From DASQPR01 sp963727415 (lineage in GTDB: Bacteria > Actinomycetota > Actinomycetes > Mycobacteriales > Micromonosporaceae): a stretch of 64,000 nucleotides of DNA. The notes below the pieces were generated by a model. That model was not told where the DNA came from. It searched no databases and worked only from the letters and a program-made list of their open reading frames with translations. The stretch's first letter is position 1. Each line of letters opens with the position of its first letter. The position numbers and the translations under genes were made by a program. The stretch covers positions 1,302,001 to 1,366,000 of the forward strand of contig CAVSGF010000002.1 of assembly GCA_963727415.1 (NCBI GenBank). The letters are read 5' to 3'. Shown here piece by piece: positions 1-10,497 of the stretch.

Positions 1-1
1 G

Positions 2-160
2 AACCGGGTGTTCAGCCGGGACGAGTTGAAGACCCGGGTGTTCGACTCGGCCGAATCCGACTCGATCGTTGACACGTACGTCCACTATCTCCGGCGCAAG
101 CTTGGCTCCGGTGCGGTCACGACGGTGCGCGGACTGGGTTACCGGATCGGGCGGATGTGA
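2..160 (+). CDS. Response regulator, C-terminal DNA-binding end (partial)
   Basis: Only the last 52 codons are present; the gene begins before the window. Reading from base 2, the peptide ends in VTTVRGLGYRIGRM and contains YVHYLRRKLG. These are the recognition helix and C-terminal hairpin typical of the OmpR/PhoB winged-helix domain. The stop overlaps the start of the downstream sensor kinase by three bases (GTGA), so the two are translationally coupled and form a two-component pair. The receiver domain is not visible, so the target genes cannot be inferred. Confidence 0.85.
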   Translation, partial: NRVFSRDELKTRVFDSAESDSIVDTYVHYLRRKLGSGAVTTVRGLGYRIGRM

Positions 161-1371
161 CCGCGCCACACCGTGTCCTGGTCGGCCGCAGTGCCCGTCG
201 GATCGTCTGGCAGAGCACGGCGCTGGTGGCCATGTCGATGCTGCTGCTGTGCGGGGTGGCCGCCATCTTCGTGACGCGTAGCCAGGACATCGCGGTCAAC
301 CGTACGCTCCGCCAGGTGCTCGCCGACGCCGACGCGGTCACCGACCCGCCGGCCGGCATCCTGGTCTACCAGAGGCACGAGGGGCACGTCAGCTCCTCTC
401 CGCAGCTGACGTCCGGACCTCTGGATCCGGCCGCGTTCGCTCGGGTGGCCGCCGGCGGCCCGACCGAGATGGGCGACGCCAATCGGAACGGGCGCGAGTA
501 CCGGCTGCGAACCGGTCGCCGTGACGAATCCGTGGTACAGGTGGCGTACGACCTGACCGAACTCAAGCGGGAGCGGACCCGGTTGTTCACCGGGTTGGTC
601 GTCGCCGCCCTGTGCGGCGTGGTGCTGGCATTCCTTGTCGGCCGGCTGATCGCGAGCCGGGCGGTGGCGCCGCTGGGACTGGCCATCGCACGCCAGCAGC
701 GGTTCGTCGCGGACGCGAGTCACGAGCTGCGAACCCCGCTGACCCAGGCGCATACGCGCGCTCAGCTGCTGCTGAGGGAGCTGCACGCGTCGTCGATGCC
801 GGAGCCGATCGTCGCCGATGCCGAGCGGCTGGTGCACAGCACCCGGCAGCTTGGCGAGATCGTCGAGGAACTGCTGATGTCCGCGCAGCTTCAAGCCGAG
901 CCACAGCACATGCGGCCGGTGGACATGGCGGAGTTGGCCCGCGCCGCCGTCGACGCGGAGCAGGTACGCGCGGCCGAGCGCGAGCTGACCATCGACGTCG
1001 AGTCCAACGATGGCCCGCATCTGGTGCCGGGTGAGCCGACGGCGCTGCGGAGAGTTATCAACTCGCTGATCGACAACGCGATCGGCCATTCGGCCACGGG
1101 CGGAGCGATTCTGGTGACGGTCCGCCGGGCCGGTGGTGGTTCGTTTGTCCAGCTGTCCGTGCGCGATCATGGCGTGGGCTTCACCGATGTCGATCCGGAT
1201 TCGGTGTTCGAACGGTTCGCCCGGGGCAGCCACGGCGCCGGCCGGCGGTACGGGCTCGGTCTCGCCCTGGTTCGCGAGGTGATAGTGGCTCATCGAGGCG
1301 AGATCACCGCGCGTAATGCCGAGGGCGGCGGCGCCGAGTTCATCGTGAGCTTGCCGATCTGGTCGGGCTGA
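157..1371 (+). CDS. Two-component sensor histidine kinase
   Basis: 404 aa membrane histidine kinase, partner of the OmpR-type regulator it overlaps. Two hydrophobic segments (about residues 22-42 and 144-164) bracket a short extracytoplasmic sensor region of about 100 residues. A cytoplasmic HisKA domain follows with the phospho-acceptor His189 in DASHELRTPLTQ. The HATPase domain has an N box around Asn307 (INSLIDNAIGHS), a G1 box DHGVGF and a G2 box GLGLALVREV. All catalytic motifs look intact. The signal sensed is unknown. A 15-bp palindrome (TCGGGCT-G-AGCCCGA, 1363-1377) spans the stop codon and may contribute to termination. Confidence 0.92.
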   Translation: MTAPHRVLVGRSARRIVWQSTALVAMSMLLLCGVAAIFVTRSQDIAVNRTLRQVLADADAVTDPPAGILVYQRHEGHVSSSPQLTSGPLDPAAFARVAAGGPTEMGDANRNGREYRLRTGRRDESVVQVAYDLTELKRERTRLFTGLVVAALCGVVLAFLVGRLIASRAVAPLGLAIARQQRFVADASHELRTPLTQAHTRAQLLLRELHASSMPEPIVADAERLVHSTRQLGEIVEELLMSAQLQAEPQHMRPVDMAELARAAVDAEQVRAAERELTIDVESNDGPHLVPGEPTALRRVINSLIDNAIGHSATGGAILVTVRRAGGGSFVQLSVRDHGVGFTDVDPDSVFERFARGSHGAGRRYGLGLALVREVIVAHRGEITARNAEGGGAEFIVSLPIWSG

Positions 1372-1499
1372 GCCCGAACATGCCGGCCTGGTCCGGCTGA
1401 CACCAGACTTTCCGGTCCTGGCCCGCCCGTACGCGGAACCAGGGGCGCTCACGATCAGCGGAGAAATTGACCTTGCGTGGATGGCGGCCGCCACGTACA

Positions 1500-1535
1500 T
1501 TAAACGGGTGTTCAATGCTTTGAACCCGTGTTTAA
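1500..1535. promoter_or_regulatory. Two phased TetR-type operators
   Basis: Two 16-bp near-palindromes sit directly before the TetR gene: TTAAACGGGTGTTCAA (1500-1515) and TTGAACCCGTGTTTAA (1520-1535). Each fits TTRAAC-N4-GTTYAA with one mismatched pair, and the second is the mirror form of the first. Their starts are 20 bp apart, two helical turns, so two dimers could bind the same face. AT-rich sequence in a GC-rich genome also suggests a promoter. Autoregulation of the TetR/ABC operon is inferred from position. Confidence 0.7.
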
Positions 1536-2167
1536 GTGGCGGAACCGATGTTTAGCGAACGCGACATCACCGCACGAGCCCTGATCCGCGACCGTGCCCT
1601 GGCGCTCTTCGCCGAGCAGGGGCCGGACGCGGTGACGATCCGGGAGATCGCGGCCGCGGCCGGCGTCTCGCCCGGCCTCGTGGTCCACCACTACGGCTCG
1701 AAACAGGGGCTGCGGGAAGCCGTGGACGCCTACGTCTCGGAGGCCTTCGAGGGCATGCTCGCCGCCGCTGTCGATGATCCGGAGGCGTTCGGCGGGAGCG
1801 TGCCGCAGGCGGCGGCGAGCTTCGCCGAGTTGCTTCTGGCGTACCTGCCGCCGGACTCGCCGGTTCCGGCGTACCTGAAGCGGTTGCTGCTGTCCGGCGA
1901 TCCGGTCGGCCGCGATCTGTTCCGCCGGTGGTACGAGCTGAGCGTCGCGATGACGGCCCAGTTCACGCAGGCCGGCATGATGCGGCCGTCGGACGACCCG
2001 GCCGTCCGGGCCGCGTTTTTGATGATCAACGATCTCGCGGTGGTATTGCTCCGCGACCACTTGACCGACGTCCTCGGCATTGATCCGCTGAGTGATGACG
2101 GTATCCGGCGCTGGGCCGCCGACGTGGTCGCCGCGTACGCCGAAGGGGTCTTCACTTCGGAGGGCTG

Positions 2168-2168
<1 letters not shown>
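1536..2168 (+). CDS. TetR-family transcriptional regulator
   Basis: About 210 aa. The N-terminal helix-turn-helix is typical of TetR: ALFAEQGPDAVTIREIAAAA followed by GVSPGLVVHHYGSKQGL. The ligand-binding C-terminal half is not assignable to a substrate. The start is ambiguous: GTG at 1536 abuts the second operator and would be leaderless, while ATG at 1548 has a weak GGCGGA upstream. The stop overlaps the ABC ATPase start (TGATG), so regulator, ATPase and permease form one operon. This layout is common for TetR-controlled efflux or lipoprotein-type ABC exporters and suggests that the exported compound or its effect is the inducer. Confidence 0.88.
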
Positions 2169-2901
<733 letters not shown>

Positions 2902-2905
<4 letters not shown>

Positions 2906-5235
2906 CCGGGATGAAGGCCACGACCAAGAAAGCCCTCCGCGACCTGCGCCGACAGCGCGGCCAGGTGATCGCCGTGGCGATCACCATCATGCTGGGCGTC
3001 ACCCTCTACATCGCCAGTGCCGGCGCGTTCCGCAACCTGAGTGGCTCGTACGCGCACACCTACGACCGGCTGCACTTCAGTGACGTGGTGGCCACCGGTG
3101 GCGACGCCGCGCAGGTGGCTGACGCGGCCCGGGCCGCCGGGGCCACGGCGGTGGCCACTCGAACCCAGGTAGACCCCCCGATGCTGATCGACGGCACGAA
3201 GCTCGTCGGCCGTGTGGTCGGTATGCCGGCCGCCGGCCGGCCCGCCGTCGATGACGTGGACGTGGGCGAAGGCACCTACCTGAGTCCGTCCACGCCGGAC
3301 GGTGTGCTGGTCGAGCGGCACGCCGCCGACACGTTCGGTCTCGGTGTGGGGGACCGGTTGCAGGTCTTCGCCGACGGCACCTGGCACACCGTCACGGTGA
3401 GCGGCGTGGTGGTGTCCGCCGAATACCTCTGGCCCGCACGCAGCCGGCAGGATGTGCTGGGCGATCCGCACGCGTTCGCGGTCCTGTTCGCCCCGGAAGC
3501 CACCGTCCGGCAGTGGTTCGGGACCGGACCCAACCAGGTGCTCGCGGTCGGAGGGCCGGGTGCCGGCGACGGCACGCTCGCCTCGGCCATGCGTACCGCT
3601 GGGGCTCTGGACGTGACCACCCGGGCCGAACAGGCGTCGAACGCCGCCCTCGGCGAGGACCTGGCCGGCTTCAACGAGATGTCGGTCGCCTTCCCGCTGC
3701 TGTTCCTCAGCGCGGCCGCGGTAGCCGCCTACGTGCTGCTGGCTCGCCGGGTCCTGGCCGAGCGGCCGATTATCGGCACGCTCATGGCCTCCGGCGCCCG
3801 GCGCGGACCACTGATCCGGCACTACCTGCTGCAAGGCCTGCTGATCGGCGTCCTTGGCAGCGTCGTGGGAGTCGTGCTGGGCGTGCTCGCCACCAGCGGC
3901 GTCACGCGAGCGTATACCGGAGAGCTTGGCATCCCGGACACCATCGTTGCTCGCCACCTGGACCTGGCCGCGATCGGTCTGGTCTTCGGCGCGGCTGTCG
4001 GGGTCCTGGGGGCGCTGGCACCGGCGGTGATCGCCGCCCGTACCGGCCCGGCCGAGGCGATGCGGAACATGACGGTGGGCCGCCCACCTGGCGCGTGGAG
4101 CCGGTTCGTCGCACGCCTGACCGGCCTGCCGGTGGCCGGCCGGATGGCGCTGCGGGACGTGTTCCGCAGCCGTCGCCGCACCGGCGCCACCATGCTCGGC
4201 ACGGTCTTGGCGCTGGTGCTCGTGCTCGCGTCGGTAGGGATGCTGACCAGCATGTCCGCTGCGTTGCACGTGCAGTTCACCGAGATTCAGCGGCAGGACG
4301 CCACGGTCGTGACGGACGCTACCGCGACGGATATGCCGGCGCGCCTCGCCGCGATCAATGGCGTGAGCGTGGTCGAGCCCAGCTATGGTGGGCTGGTCAC
4401 CGCCATCCATGATGGACACAGCTACACCACCACCCTGACCGGATACGAGCCGGACACGGCGATGCATGGTTTCCGCGCCGAGTCCGGCCAGTGGAGGTCA
4501 TTGCCGGACACCGGCGTGCTGGCCGGTGCGGCACTTGCCGGGAAGCTGCACGCGAGCGTGGGCGACACCATCACGATCGCGGGTGCTGCCGGACCGGTCC
4601 CGGTACGCATCGAGGGGCTGCTGAACGAGCCGCTGGGAACCACCATCTACGCCACCAATGCCGTGGCCGGCCAGATCGTTTCGTCTACTGGAACGGCCAC
4701 CTACCTGGTCAAGTTCGATGGCGGTGTGAACCGGGACGACATGCGGCAGCGGATCACCCAGATGGGGCCGGTGGTGGCATACGCCGACTCGCACGCGGTG
4801 ACCGGTTCCATCGAGCAATACCTCGGTCTGTTCTGGGCATTCATCGGAATCATGATCCTGCTCGGGGCGATCCTGGCGTTCGCGGTCATCTACGTGACGA
4901 TGGCGGTGAACGTGGTGGAGCGGACGAACGAGCTTGCCACGCTGCGAACCGCAGGTGTTCCGCTACGCCGGGTGGCCAGCACGCTGGCCACCGAGAATCT
5001 GCTCGCGACCGCCCTCGGAGTACCTTTCGGCCTGGTTGCCGGCGTGATCGCTGCCAGGGCGCTGCTGGCCTCGTTCTCCAGCGATCTGTTCCAGTTCGAT
5101 CTGCAGCTGGGCTGGTGGTCGCTGCCGGCGGCGGTGGCCGGTCTGCTGGCGGCAGCGGCGCTCTCGCAGTGGCCGGCGATGCGCGCGGTCCGGCGTCTGG
5201 ACATCGCCCGGGTGGTGCGTGAGCGGGCGGCGTGA
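2902..5235 (+). CDS. FtsX-like ABC transporter permease
   Basis: About 777 aa permease with two FtsX domains. An N-terminal helix (about residues 20-40) is followed by a large extracytoplasmic loop and a three-helix FtsX block (about 255-380). A second helix near 425-445, another extracytoplasmic domain and a second three-helix block (about 640-770) follow. The duplicated layout is typical of actinobacterial MacB-like exporters. The start used is GTG 2902 overlapping the ATPase stop; GTG 2899 and ATG 2911 are alternatives. It is the last gene of the TetR operon. Confidence 0.92.
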
Positions 5236-5247
5236 CATGACCGGCCG

Positions 5248-5289
5248 CCCGGCCGGGTTGAGTGGCAGCGGGCACTTAACCCGGCCGGG
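5248..5289 (+). terminator. Strong hairpin terminator of the TetR-ABC operon
   Basis: A 17-bp stem with one G-T mismatch (5248-5264 pairs with 5273-5289) and an 8-base loop lies 12 bp after the permease stop and before the convergent channel gene. There is no T tract, as is usual in actinobacteria. It could stop transcripts from both sides. Confidence 0.7.
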
Positions 5290-5334
5290 CGTGGGCCTGG
5301 CCGAGGCTGACCGGGCGGGTGAGGGCCAGGGATG

Positions 5335-6372
5335 TCAGGCGACCGCCGCGCGCACGGTTCCGAGCACGTCGTCGGGAGACAGCCGCTGGTGGCTGACGTA
5401 GTACAGGATGGAGCCGCCCGGGATCTCGTCGTTCCACCGAGGACCGACGAGGAGGGCGTCCGGCGTGCGGGCGGCGATCACGGTGGCGTCATGGCGCCGG
5501 CCCAGCCGCGTCTGCCATTCGCCGAACGACGTCGTCGGTACCGTTGCCGGGATCACGACCGAATACGTGTTGCCGCCGCCGTGGGTCATCAGCTCGGTAT
5601 ACACATCGGCGATACCCGGCGACTGCAGCTCCTCGGTCATCATGCGCGGGTTGTGCCACTGCACACAGCGGGCCTCTGGCCGGACGTAGCGGACATGCGT
5701 GGCCCGGGACAGGTCACGAAGCCCGACAATTAGCAGGGTCTTCGGCGCGATATGACCGACGGTGAGGCACACGGTCAGTGCCTCGTTGTCGTCCCGCACG
5801 TCGACGAGCACGCTGTGGGCCCGGTGTACCCCGGCCCGGCGCAGCAGCTTGCCGTCGGTGAGGTCGCCCCGAACGAAGTCAATCGGCGTCTCCGGCATCG
5901 GATGCTCGGTCACGTCCTCCCACGTCGCCAGCACGACCCGTCGGCCGCCGTCGGCGAGCAGCTCGTCGACCAGCCGCTCGCTACGGCCCGGGCTGTATCC
6001 GAGAACCACGACGTGACCGGAGTGCTCGATGGTCATGTTGCCGTTCATCCGCCGTCCCTTGGTGCGTTCGATGGTGAGTGCGATCTGCGCGAAGACGGCG
6101 GTCAGCGTGGCGATGCCGCCGATGATCACGTACAGGCCGACGAGATGGCCGCCGGTGGTTGTCGGGAAGTAGTCGCCGTAGCCCACGGTCGAGCAGGTGA
6201 CCATGAACCACCACCAGAAGACGTCCGGGCGGACCAGCGGCGACCCGGCCGGTTCGGCCAGCCACATCAGTGGCCAGCTGGTGATGAAGACGAAACCCAC
6301 AATGAGAACCGGGAGCGCCAGATTGCGCCGGATCAACACCGCCCGCATCATGCGGAGCAGGACGAGCGGCAC
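5335..6372 (-). CDS. Potassium channel with RCK (TrkA-N) domain
   Basis: 345 aa. Two transmembrane helices (about residues 18-38 and 75-98) flank a pore loop with the K+ selectivity filter TVGYGD (62-67). After them comes an RCK/TrkA-N nucleotide-binding domain beginning HVVVLGYSPGRSERLVDEL. The organisation is that of MthK-like bacterial K+ channels. A GTG start at 6372 is chosen because AAGGGGAAG lies just upstream; a longer open frame to 6444 lacks this. The last 100 residues probably form a second RCK lobe. It is expected to form a ligand-gated K+ channel in the plasma membrane. Confidence 0.9.
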   Translation of the reverse strand: MPLVLLRMMRAVLIRRNLALPVLIVGFVFITSWPLMWLAEPAGSPLVRPDVFWWWFMVTCSTVGYGDYFPTTTGGHLVGLYVIIGGIATLTAVFAQIALTIERTKGRRMNGNMTIEHSGHVVVLGYSPGRSERLVDELLADGGRRVVLATWEDVTEHPMPETPIDFVRGDLTDGKLLRRAGVHRAHSVLVDVRDDNEALTVCLTVGHIAPKTLLIVGLRDLSRATHVRYVRPEARCVQWHNPRMMTEELQSPGIADVYTELMTHGGGNTYSVVIPATVPTTSFGEWQTRLGRRHDATVIAARTPDALLVGPRWNDEIPGGSILYYVSHQRLSPDDVLGTVRAAVA

Positions 6373-6495
6373 TGAGCTTCCCCTTCCCGGCGAACCGCGG
6401 ATCGGCCCAGCCCGGGAATCCGTTCGGCAGCCACACCTTGCCATGTCTTGCGGGCGGGCACAATCAAGTGCCGAACGCCGGTGCCGCGGGCCGGC

Positions 6496-7182
6496 TCACA
6501 TCGCTTCCTTGATGCCCCGCCGGATCAGCCAGGCGTTGACCGGATACGCGGTGAGGAAGCCCGCGGCCATGCTGATCTGCATACCGAACCAGTACACCGG
6601 GCTGTCCGGATGCAGCCCGGGCGAAGGGAAGAAGACGAACGCCATCAGGGCCATCCACCCGAACAGGCCCACCTCGAAGGCGGAAAGCGAAAGGAAATCT
6701 GCCTTGGCGGCCTGCACCAGGCCCTTGCGCAGGGACAGGCCGCGCATCGGCGCGATTGCGAAGTACTGGAACACGATGCCGAGAGCCAGGGCCAGCGTGT
6801 AATCACCGATGTATTCGGCCCACAGCGCTTGCCCAGCCAGGGTGATCGCCAGCGTGAAGATGGCCGTCTCGGCGATGATGTCTCCGAGAGTGCAGCCGGC
6901 ACCGCAATGCATGACGCCCACCGTCGTGACCGCCCACCTGGGCTTGCCGGGCGGATCGCCGTGCTCCCGGGTCCACCTGGTGGTGTTCGGGCGACCCCAT
7001 TTCAGGTACGCCCATACCGCTCCCGGGCCCAGGTACAGCGCGTTGACCGGCCAGACCGCTTCCATCACCGGCATCCGCTGCCGGTATCGGGCGACGTACG
7101 TGTCGATCAGTACCCATGCGGCGCAGGCCGCGGCACTGCCCACCGCGATCCATGACACGATGACGAGCCAGCCCGGAGGCAT
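6496..7182 (-). CDS. DUF4396 family membrane protein
   Basis: 228 aa, with about five to six hydrophobic helices (residues 6-26, 45-60, 105-130, 137-155, 168-190, 198-218). The segment VMHCGAGCTLGDIIAE with paired cysteines and the pattern GMQISMAAGFLTAYPVNAWLIRRGIKE are characteristic of DUF4396, as I recall the family. The Cys-rich helix suggests metal or redox chemistry, but no function is established. It lies on the same strand as the HtrA-like gene, 8 bp after that gene's stop, so the two probably share a transcript. Confidence 0.8.
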   Translation of the reverse strand: MPPGWLVIVSWIAVGSAAACAAWVLIDTYVARYRQRMPVMEAVWPVNALYLGPGAVWAYLKWGRPNTTRWTREHGDPPGKPRWAVTTVGVMHCGAGCTLGDIIAETAIFTLAITLAGQALWAEYIGDYTLALALGIVFQYFAIAPMRGLSLRKGLVQAAKADFLSLSAFEVGLFGWMALMAFVFFPSPGLHPDSPVYWFGMQISMAAGFLTAYPVNAWLIRRGIKEAM

Positions 7183-7189
7183 GAGGGCC

Positions 7190-8368
7190 TCATCCTCCGG
7201 TACGCGTGGCCAGCGTGACCTTCACCGGCATCTGCTTTCCGCCGCGTACCACGCTGAGCGTGACGGCGGTTCCGGGTGGCAGACCCCGGATCTGGGCGAC
7301 CAGCGCGTCCGCGCCGTCGAGCGGCTTGCCGTTCAGCGCGACGATGGCGTCGTTTGCCCGCAGGCCGGCGTTCGCGGCCGGGGTTCCCGGGCTCACCGAC
7401 CTGATGATGGCTGCCTGGCGATGCGCGCCGCTGACCTGCGTCACCCCATCGCCGATGGTCACGCCGAGGAACGCGTGCTGCACCGATCCGGTGGAGATGA
7501 GCTGGTTCGCGACGGTGCGGGCCTCGTCGGACGGGATCGCGAAGCCAAGGCCGATGCTGCCGCTCTGGCCGGATCCGGATACGTCCAGGGACGCGATCGA
7601 CGACGTGATGCCGACGACATCGCCACCCGCGTCGACCAGCGCGCCGCCGCTGTTGCCGGGATTGATCGCGGCATCGGTCTGGATCGCGCTGGTGATCACC
7701 TTCGTCGACGCGGCACCGCTCGGCTGTCCGGCACCTTGCGGGGTCTGGGCGGCGCTGGTGGTCACCGGGCGGTTCAGCGCACTGACGATCCCGGTCGTGA
7801 CGGTGTCGGTCAGGCCGAGCGGGTTGCCGATCGCCATGACCGGCTGGCCGACCTTCACCGAGGATGAATCGCCGAAGGTGGCCGGTGACAGTCCGGAAAC
7901 GGTGGCGCTCAGCTTGATGACCGCGAGATCGGTGGTCGGATCGGCGCCAACTTCGGATGCCTGGTAGATCCGTCCGTCGGAGAGTGCGATCTGCACCGAC
8001 CCACCGCCGGCGGCGGCCGCGACCACATGGTTGTTCGTGAGGACATCACCCTTCGCGTCCAGGATCACGCCGGAACCGAGGTCGCCGGAGCCGCTGGCGC
8101 TTCGTACCCGTACGGCCACCACGCTCGGCTCCACCTTGGCCGCGACGGCCGTCCAGCCGGAGCCGGTGGCACGGGCGGTATTGCTCGACGAGACGGGCGT
8201 ACCGGTGCCGCCGAACGCCTCGACTCCACCGAAGGTCGCGGCCGCCGCCACGACGGCGACGATGACGCACGTGCTGAGCAGCGTGCTCATCCGGACGCCG
8301 CGGCGGGCTGAATGACGGGGTGGCTGGTCCGATGCGAGTCCTGGTGCCTGACTGGCCGGTTGCGTCAT
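7190..8368 (-). CDS. HtrA/DegP-like membrane serine protease with PDZ domain
   Basis: 392 aa. A cytoplasmic N-terminus of about 26 residues is followed by one transmembrane helix (about 27-50), a trypsin-like protease domain and a C-terminal PDZ domain (about 295-385). The catalytic triad is visible: His114 in TNNHVV, Asp147 in TTDLAVIKL and Ser240 in NPGNSGGALVD. It resembles mycobacterial PepD/HtrA, which degrade misfolded proteins outside the membrane. ATG 8368 is chosen because AGGAAGGAA precedes it closely; the frame extends upstream without a ribosome site. It is the first gene of a two-gene unit with the DUF4396 protein. Confidence 0.93.
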   Translation of the reverse strand: MTQPASQAPGLASDQPPRHSARRGVRMSTLLSTCVIVAVVAAAATFGGVEAFGGTGTPVSSSNTARATGSGWTAVAAKVEPSVVAVRVRSASGSGDLGSGVILDAKGDVLTNNHVVAAAAGGGSVQIALSDGRIYQASEVGADPTTDLAVIKLSATVSGLSPATFGDSSSVKVGQPVMAIGNPLGLTDTVTTGIVSALNRPVTTSAAQTPQGAGQPSGAASTKVITSAIQTDAAINPGNSGGALVDAGGDVVGITSSIASLDVSGSGQSGSIGLGFAIPSDEARTVANQLISTGSVQHAFLGVTIGDGVTQVSGAHRQAAIIRSVSPGTPAANAGLRANDAIVALNGKPLDGADALVAQIRGLPPGTAVTLSVVRGGKQMPVKVTLATRTGG

Positions 8369-8631
8369 CGCGGTTCCTTCCTTATCGCGTGAAACCCGCG
8401 CCGCGATATGTCGTCGCGCTTCGCCCTCTTCGCACGCGCCGGCGTTCGTGTCCGGCACCGCTATCCGATGCCTACCCGGATTCCGGCGGTTCATGCACTC
8501 AGGAGCCGGGGTGACCCGTCTGTCGGTCAGCCGGATCGGGCGTGCCGCCCTGGTACCGCTCGGGTTTGGCGCTCATGCACAGCGGGAATTGGTCGCGGCA
8601 TGACAGGCGATGACACTGAGGCGAAGGCCGC

Positions 8632-9453
8632 ATGACCAGTACCGCGCGGGCACGGAGAACCGCCAGCCGGGCACGTCGCAGCGGCGGTTTGGAGGCGCTG
8701 ACCCGGATCGGGTTCGTCGGTTATGCTCTGCTGCACCTCGCGATCGCGTGGCTGGCGGTGCAGATCGCAACCGGGAATTACCGCGACCATGCCGATCAGT
8801 CCGGTGCCTTCCGGCTTCTGGGGCAGCAGCCGCTTGGCCGCGCATTGCTGTTGATCATTGCGGTTGGCCTGGCAGCGATGGCGCTGTGGCAGCTGCTGCT
8901 GGCATGCGTCGGACATCGTGAATACCGAGGTCGGCGCCGGGTCGCGGAACGGGTGACTTCGCTTGGCCGCGTGGCCATCTACGGGATCCTGCTGTGGACC
9001 GACATTCAGGTGCTCCATAACCCGTCCACGTCCAGCGCGGCGTCGCAGCAGAAGGCGACTTCCGGCGTGCTGGCCGAGCCGGCCGGGCGGCTCTTGGTCG
9101 CCGTGGCGGGCGGCATCGTGGTGGCGATCTGCCTGGGCATGATCTGGTACGGGCTAAGCAAGAAGTTCGCGTCGAAGCTGAGCCTCAATCGCGTACAGCG
9201 AGAGACCCGCCGCGGCATCATCGCGCTTGGCCAGGTCGGATACGTCGGCCGCGGTCTCGCCTTCGGCATCGCGGGCACGTTGCTGTTCGACGCCGCCGTG
9301 TCGGACAACGCCGCGCGATCCCGGGGACTGGACGGAGCCTTGCGTACCCTCGCTGAACATCGCTTCGGCACGTTTCTGCTGGCGATCATCGCGATCGGCT
9401 TCGCCGCTTTCGGAATCTACAGCTTCTTCCAGGCGCGCTACCGCAGGATGTGA
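8632..9453 (+). CDS. DUF1206 family membrane protein
   Basis: 273 aa membrane protein built from three repeats of about 80 residues, each with two helices. The repeats begin LTRIGFVGYALLHLAIAWLA (about 19), VTSLGRVAIYGILLWTDIQV (about 107) and IIALGQVGYVGRGLAFGIAG (about 195), the threefold DUF1206 pattern. Function is unknown. A basic N-terminus precedes the first helix. ATG 8632 follows GAAGG at a normal distance. It is divergent from the HtrA gene and convergent with dedA. Confidence 0.87.
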   Translation: MTSTARARRTASRARRSGGLEALTRIGFVGYALLHLAIAWLAVQIATGNYRDHADQSGAFRLLGQQPLGRALLLIIAVGLAAMALWQLLLACVGHREYRGRRRVAERVTSLGRVAIYGILLWTDIQVLHNPSTSSAASQQKATSGVLAEPAGRLLVAVAGGIVVAICLGMIWYGLSKKFASKLSLNRVQRETRRGIIALGQVGYVGRGLAFGIAGTLLFDAAVSDNAARSRGLDGALRTLAEHRFGTFLLAIIAIGFAAFGIYSFFQARYRRM

Positions 9454-9551
9454 TTCGCTCGGCATTCCGACTGGGCCGCCGGCGCCGCGCCGAGGGCTGC
9501 CCAGCGCGGCTTACCTACAGACGCTCTACGTTACGGACCGGCACCGCGGTC

Positions 9552-10286
9552 TCACTCGGCGCCGTCGCGCGCATTCTGACCCGGACCATGAGGGCTGGTG
9601 GCCGGCCGCGCCGGCGTCGCCTTCCGGCGACGTTCGCGCCACGTGCCGATCGCGATCGGGAGCAGCGAGATCGCCACCACGACGGCGACAGCGGGCAGCA
9701 GATACTTGTCGATGTTGGCGGCGCCGAGCCGGTTCCGCAGGCTCCCGGCCAGGAAGTAGCCGACCAGCAGGATCGATTCCGTCCAAGCCGCGGCACCGAC
9801 GATGTTCCACAGCAGGAACCGGCGGCCGGGCATCCGGAGCACGCCGGCAACCGGATTCCCGAACGTCCGGACGATCGGGATGAAGCGCGCGAGGACCACC
9901 GCCTTCGCCGGGCCGTACCGCTGGAAGTAGTCCTCGGCGCGGTCGACGTACTCGGCTTTGAACAGCCGTGAGTCCGGCCGCGCAAACAGCCGGCGGCCGA
10001 ACCGGGCGCCCAGATAGTGACCGAGCTGGGCGCCGGCGACCGCCGCGATCGGGGCGACCACGAGCAGCGCCGGCAGGCTCAGCTGGACACCGACCAGGTC
10101 TCCGGCGACCGCGGACGCGGCGATACCGGCGAGGAACAGCAACGAGTCGCCGGGCAGGAAGAAGCCGACCAGCAATCCCGTCTCGGCGAATAGCGCGAAC
10201 CCGACGCCGAGGATGCCGAACGCCTGCAGCAGCGACCTCGGATCGAGTGGATTTAGCAGCACCATCGTGCCGTTGCCAGCAAGCAC
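9552..10286 (-). CDS. DedA family membrane protein
   Basis: 244 aa. It contains the DedA/SNARE-associated (VTT) core: ETGLLVGFFLPGDSLLF near the N-terminus, GAQLGHYLGARFG, then the conserved RFIPIVRTFGNPVAGVLRM and a final pair of helices. The family comprises membrane scramblases/transporters that include undecaprenyl-phosphate translocases and affect membrane potential and drug resistance. The GTG start at 10286 follows AAGGGGAG. The C-terminal tail is basic. It diverges from a BlaI-type regulator whose possible operator lies between them. Confidence 0.92.
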   Translation of the reverse strand: MLAGNGTMVLLNPLDPRSLLQAFGILGVGFALFAETGLLVGFFLPGDSLLFLAGIAASAVAGDLVGVQLSLPALLVVAPIAAVAGAQLGHYLGARFGRRLFARPDSRLFKAEYVDRAEDYFQRYGPAKAVVLARFIPIVRTFGNPVAGVLRMPGRRFLLWNIVGAAAWTESILLVGYFLAGSLRNRLGAANIDKYLLPAVAVVVAISLLPIAIGTWRERRRKATPARPATSPHGPGQNARDGAE

Positions 10287-10362
10287 GGCTTACTCCCCTT
10301 CAGGGCCGCCACCGGTAATGATCACACAGTGCCCTTCCGATCGACGTGGCGATGGCGTAACA

Positions 10363-10375
10363 CTACACGCTGTAG
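10363..10375. promoter_or_regulatory. Candidate BlaI/MecI-type operator
   Basis: CTACA-CGC-TGTAG is a perfect 5-bp inverted repeat in the 211-bp divergent region between dedA and the BlaI-like gene. Known BlaI/MecI operators are built on TACA/TGTA half-sites, so it fits autoregulation or control of dedA. Only one such site is visible. Confidence 0.45.
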
Positions 10376-10497
10376 GGCTTGATCGCTCGACGGTCGGCAG
10401 GCCCGCCGGGCTGGTCGCGGGCGGCGCTGCCCAGCCGGACCGCGCGGTACGGTGAGCCGATCACGACCGCGGCCGGGCACGACGTATGGAGGCGACC

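Noticed and set aside
139..1515. Long reverse-strand open frame (458 codons) opposite the histidine kinase
   Set aside because: Low-complexity Arg/Gly/His-rich translation, no domain, exactly antisense to a clear kinase; typical high-GC shadow frame.
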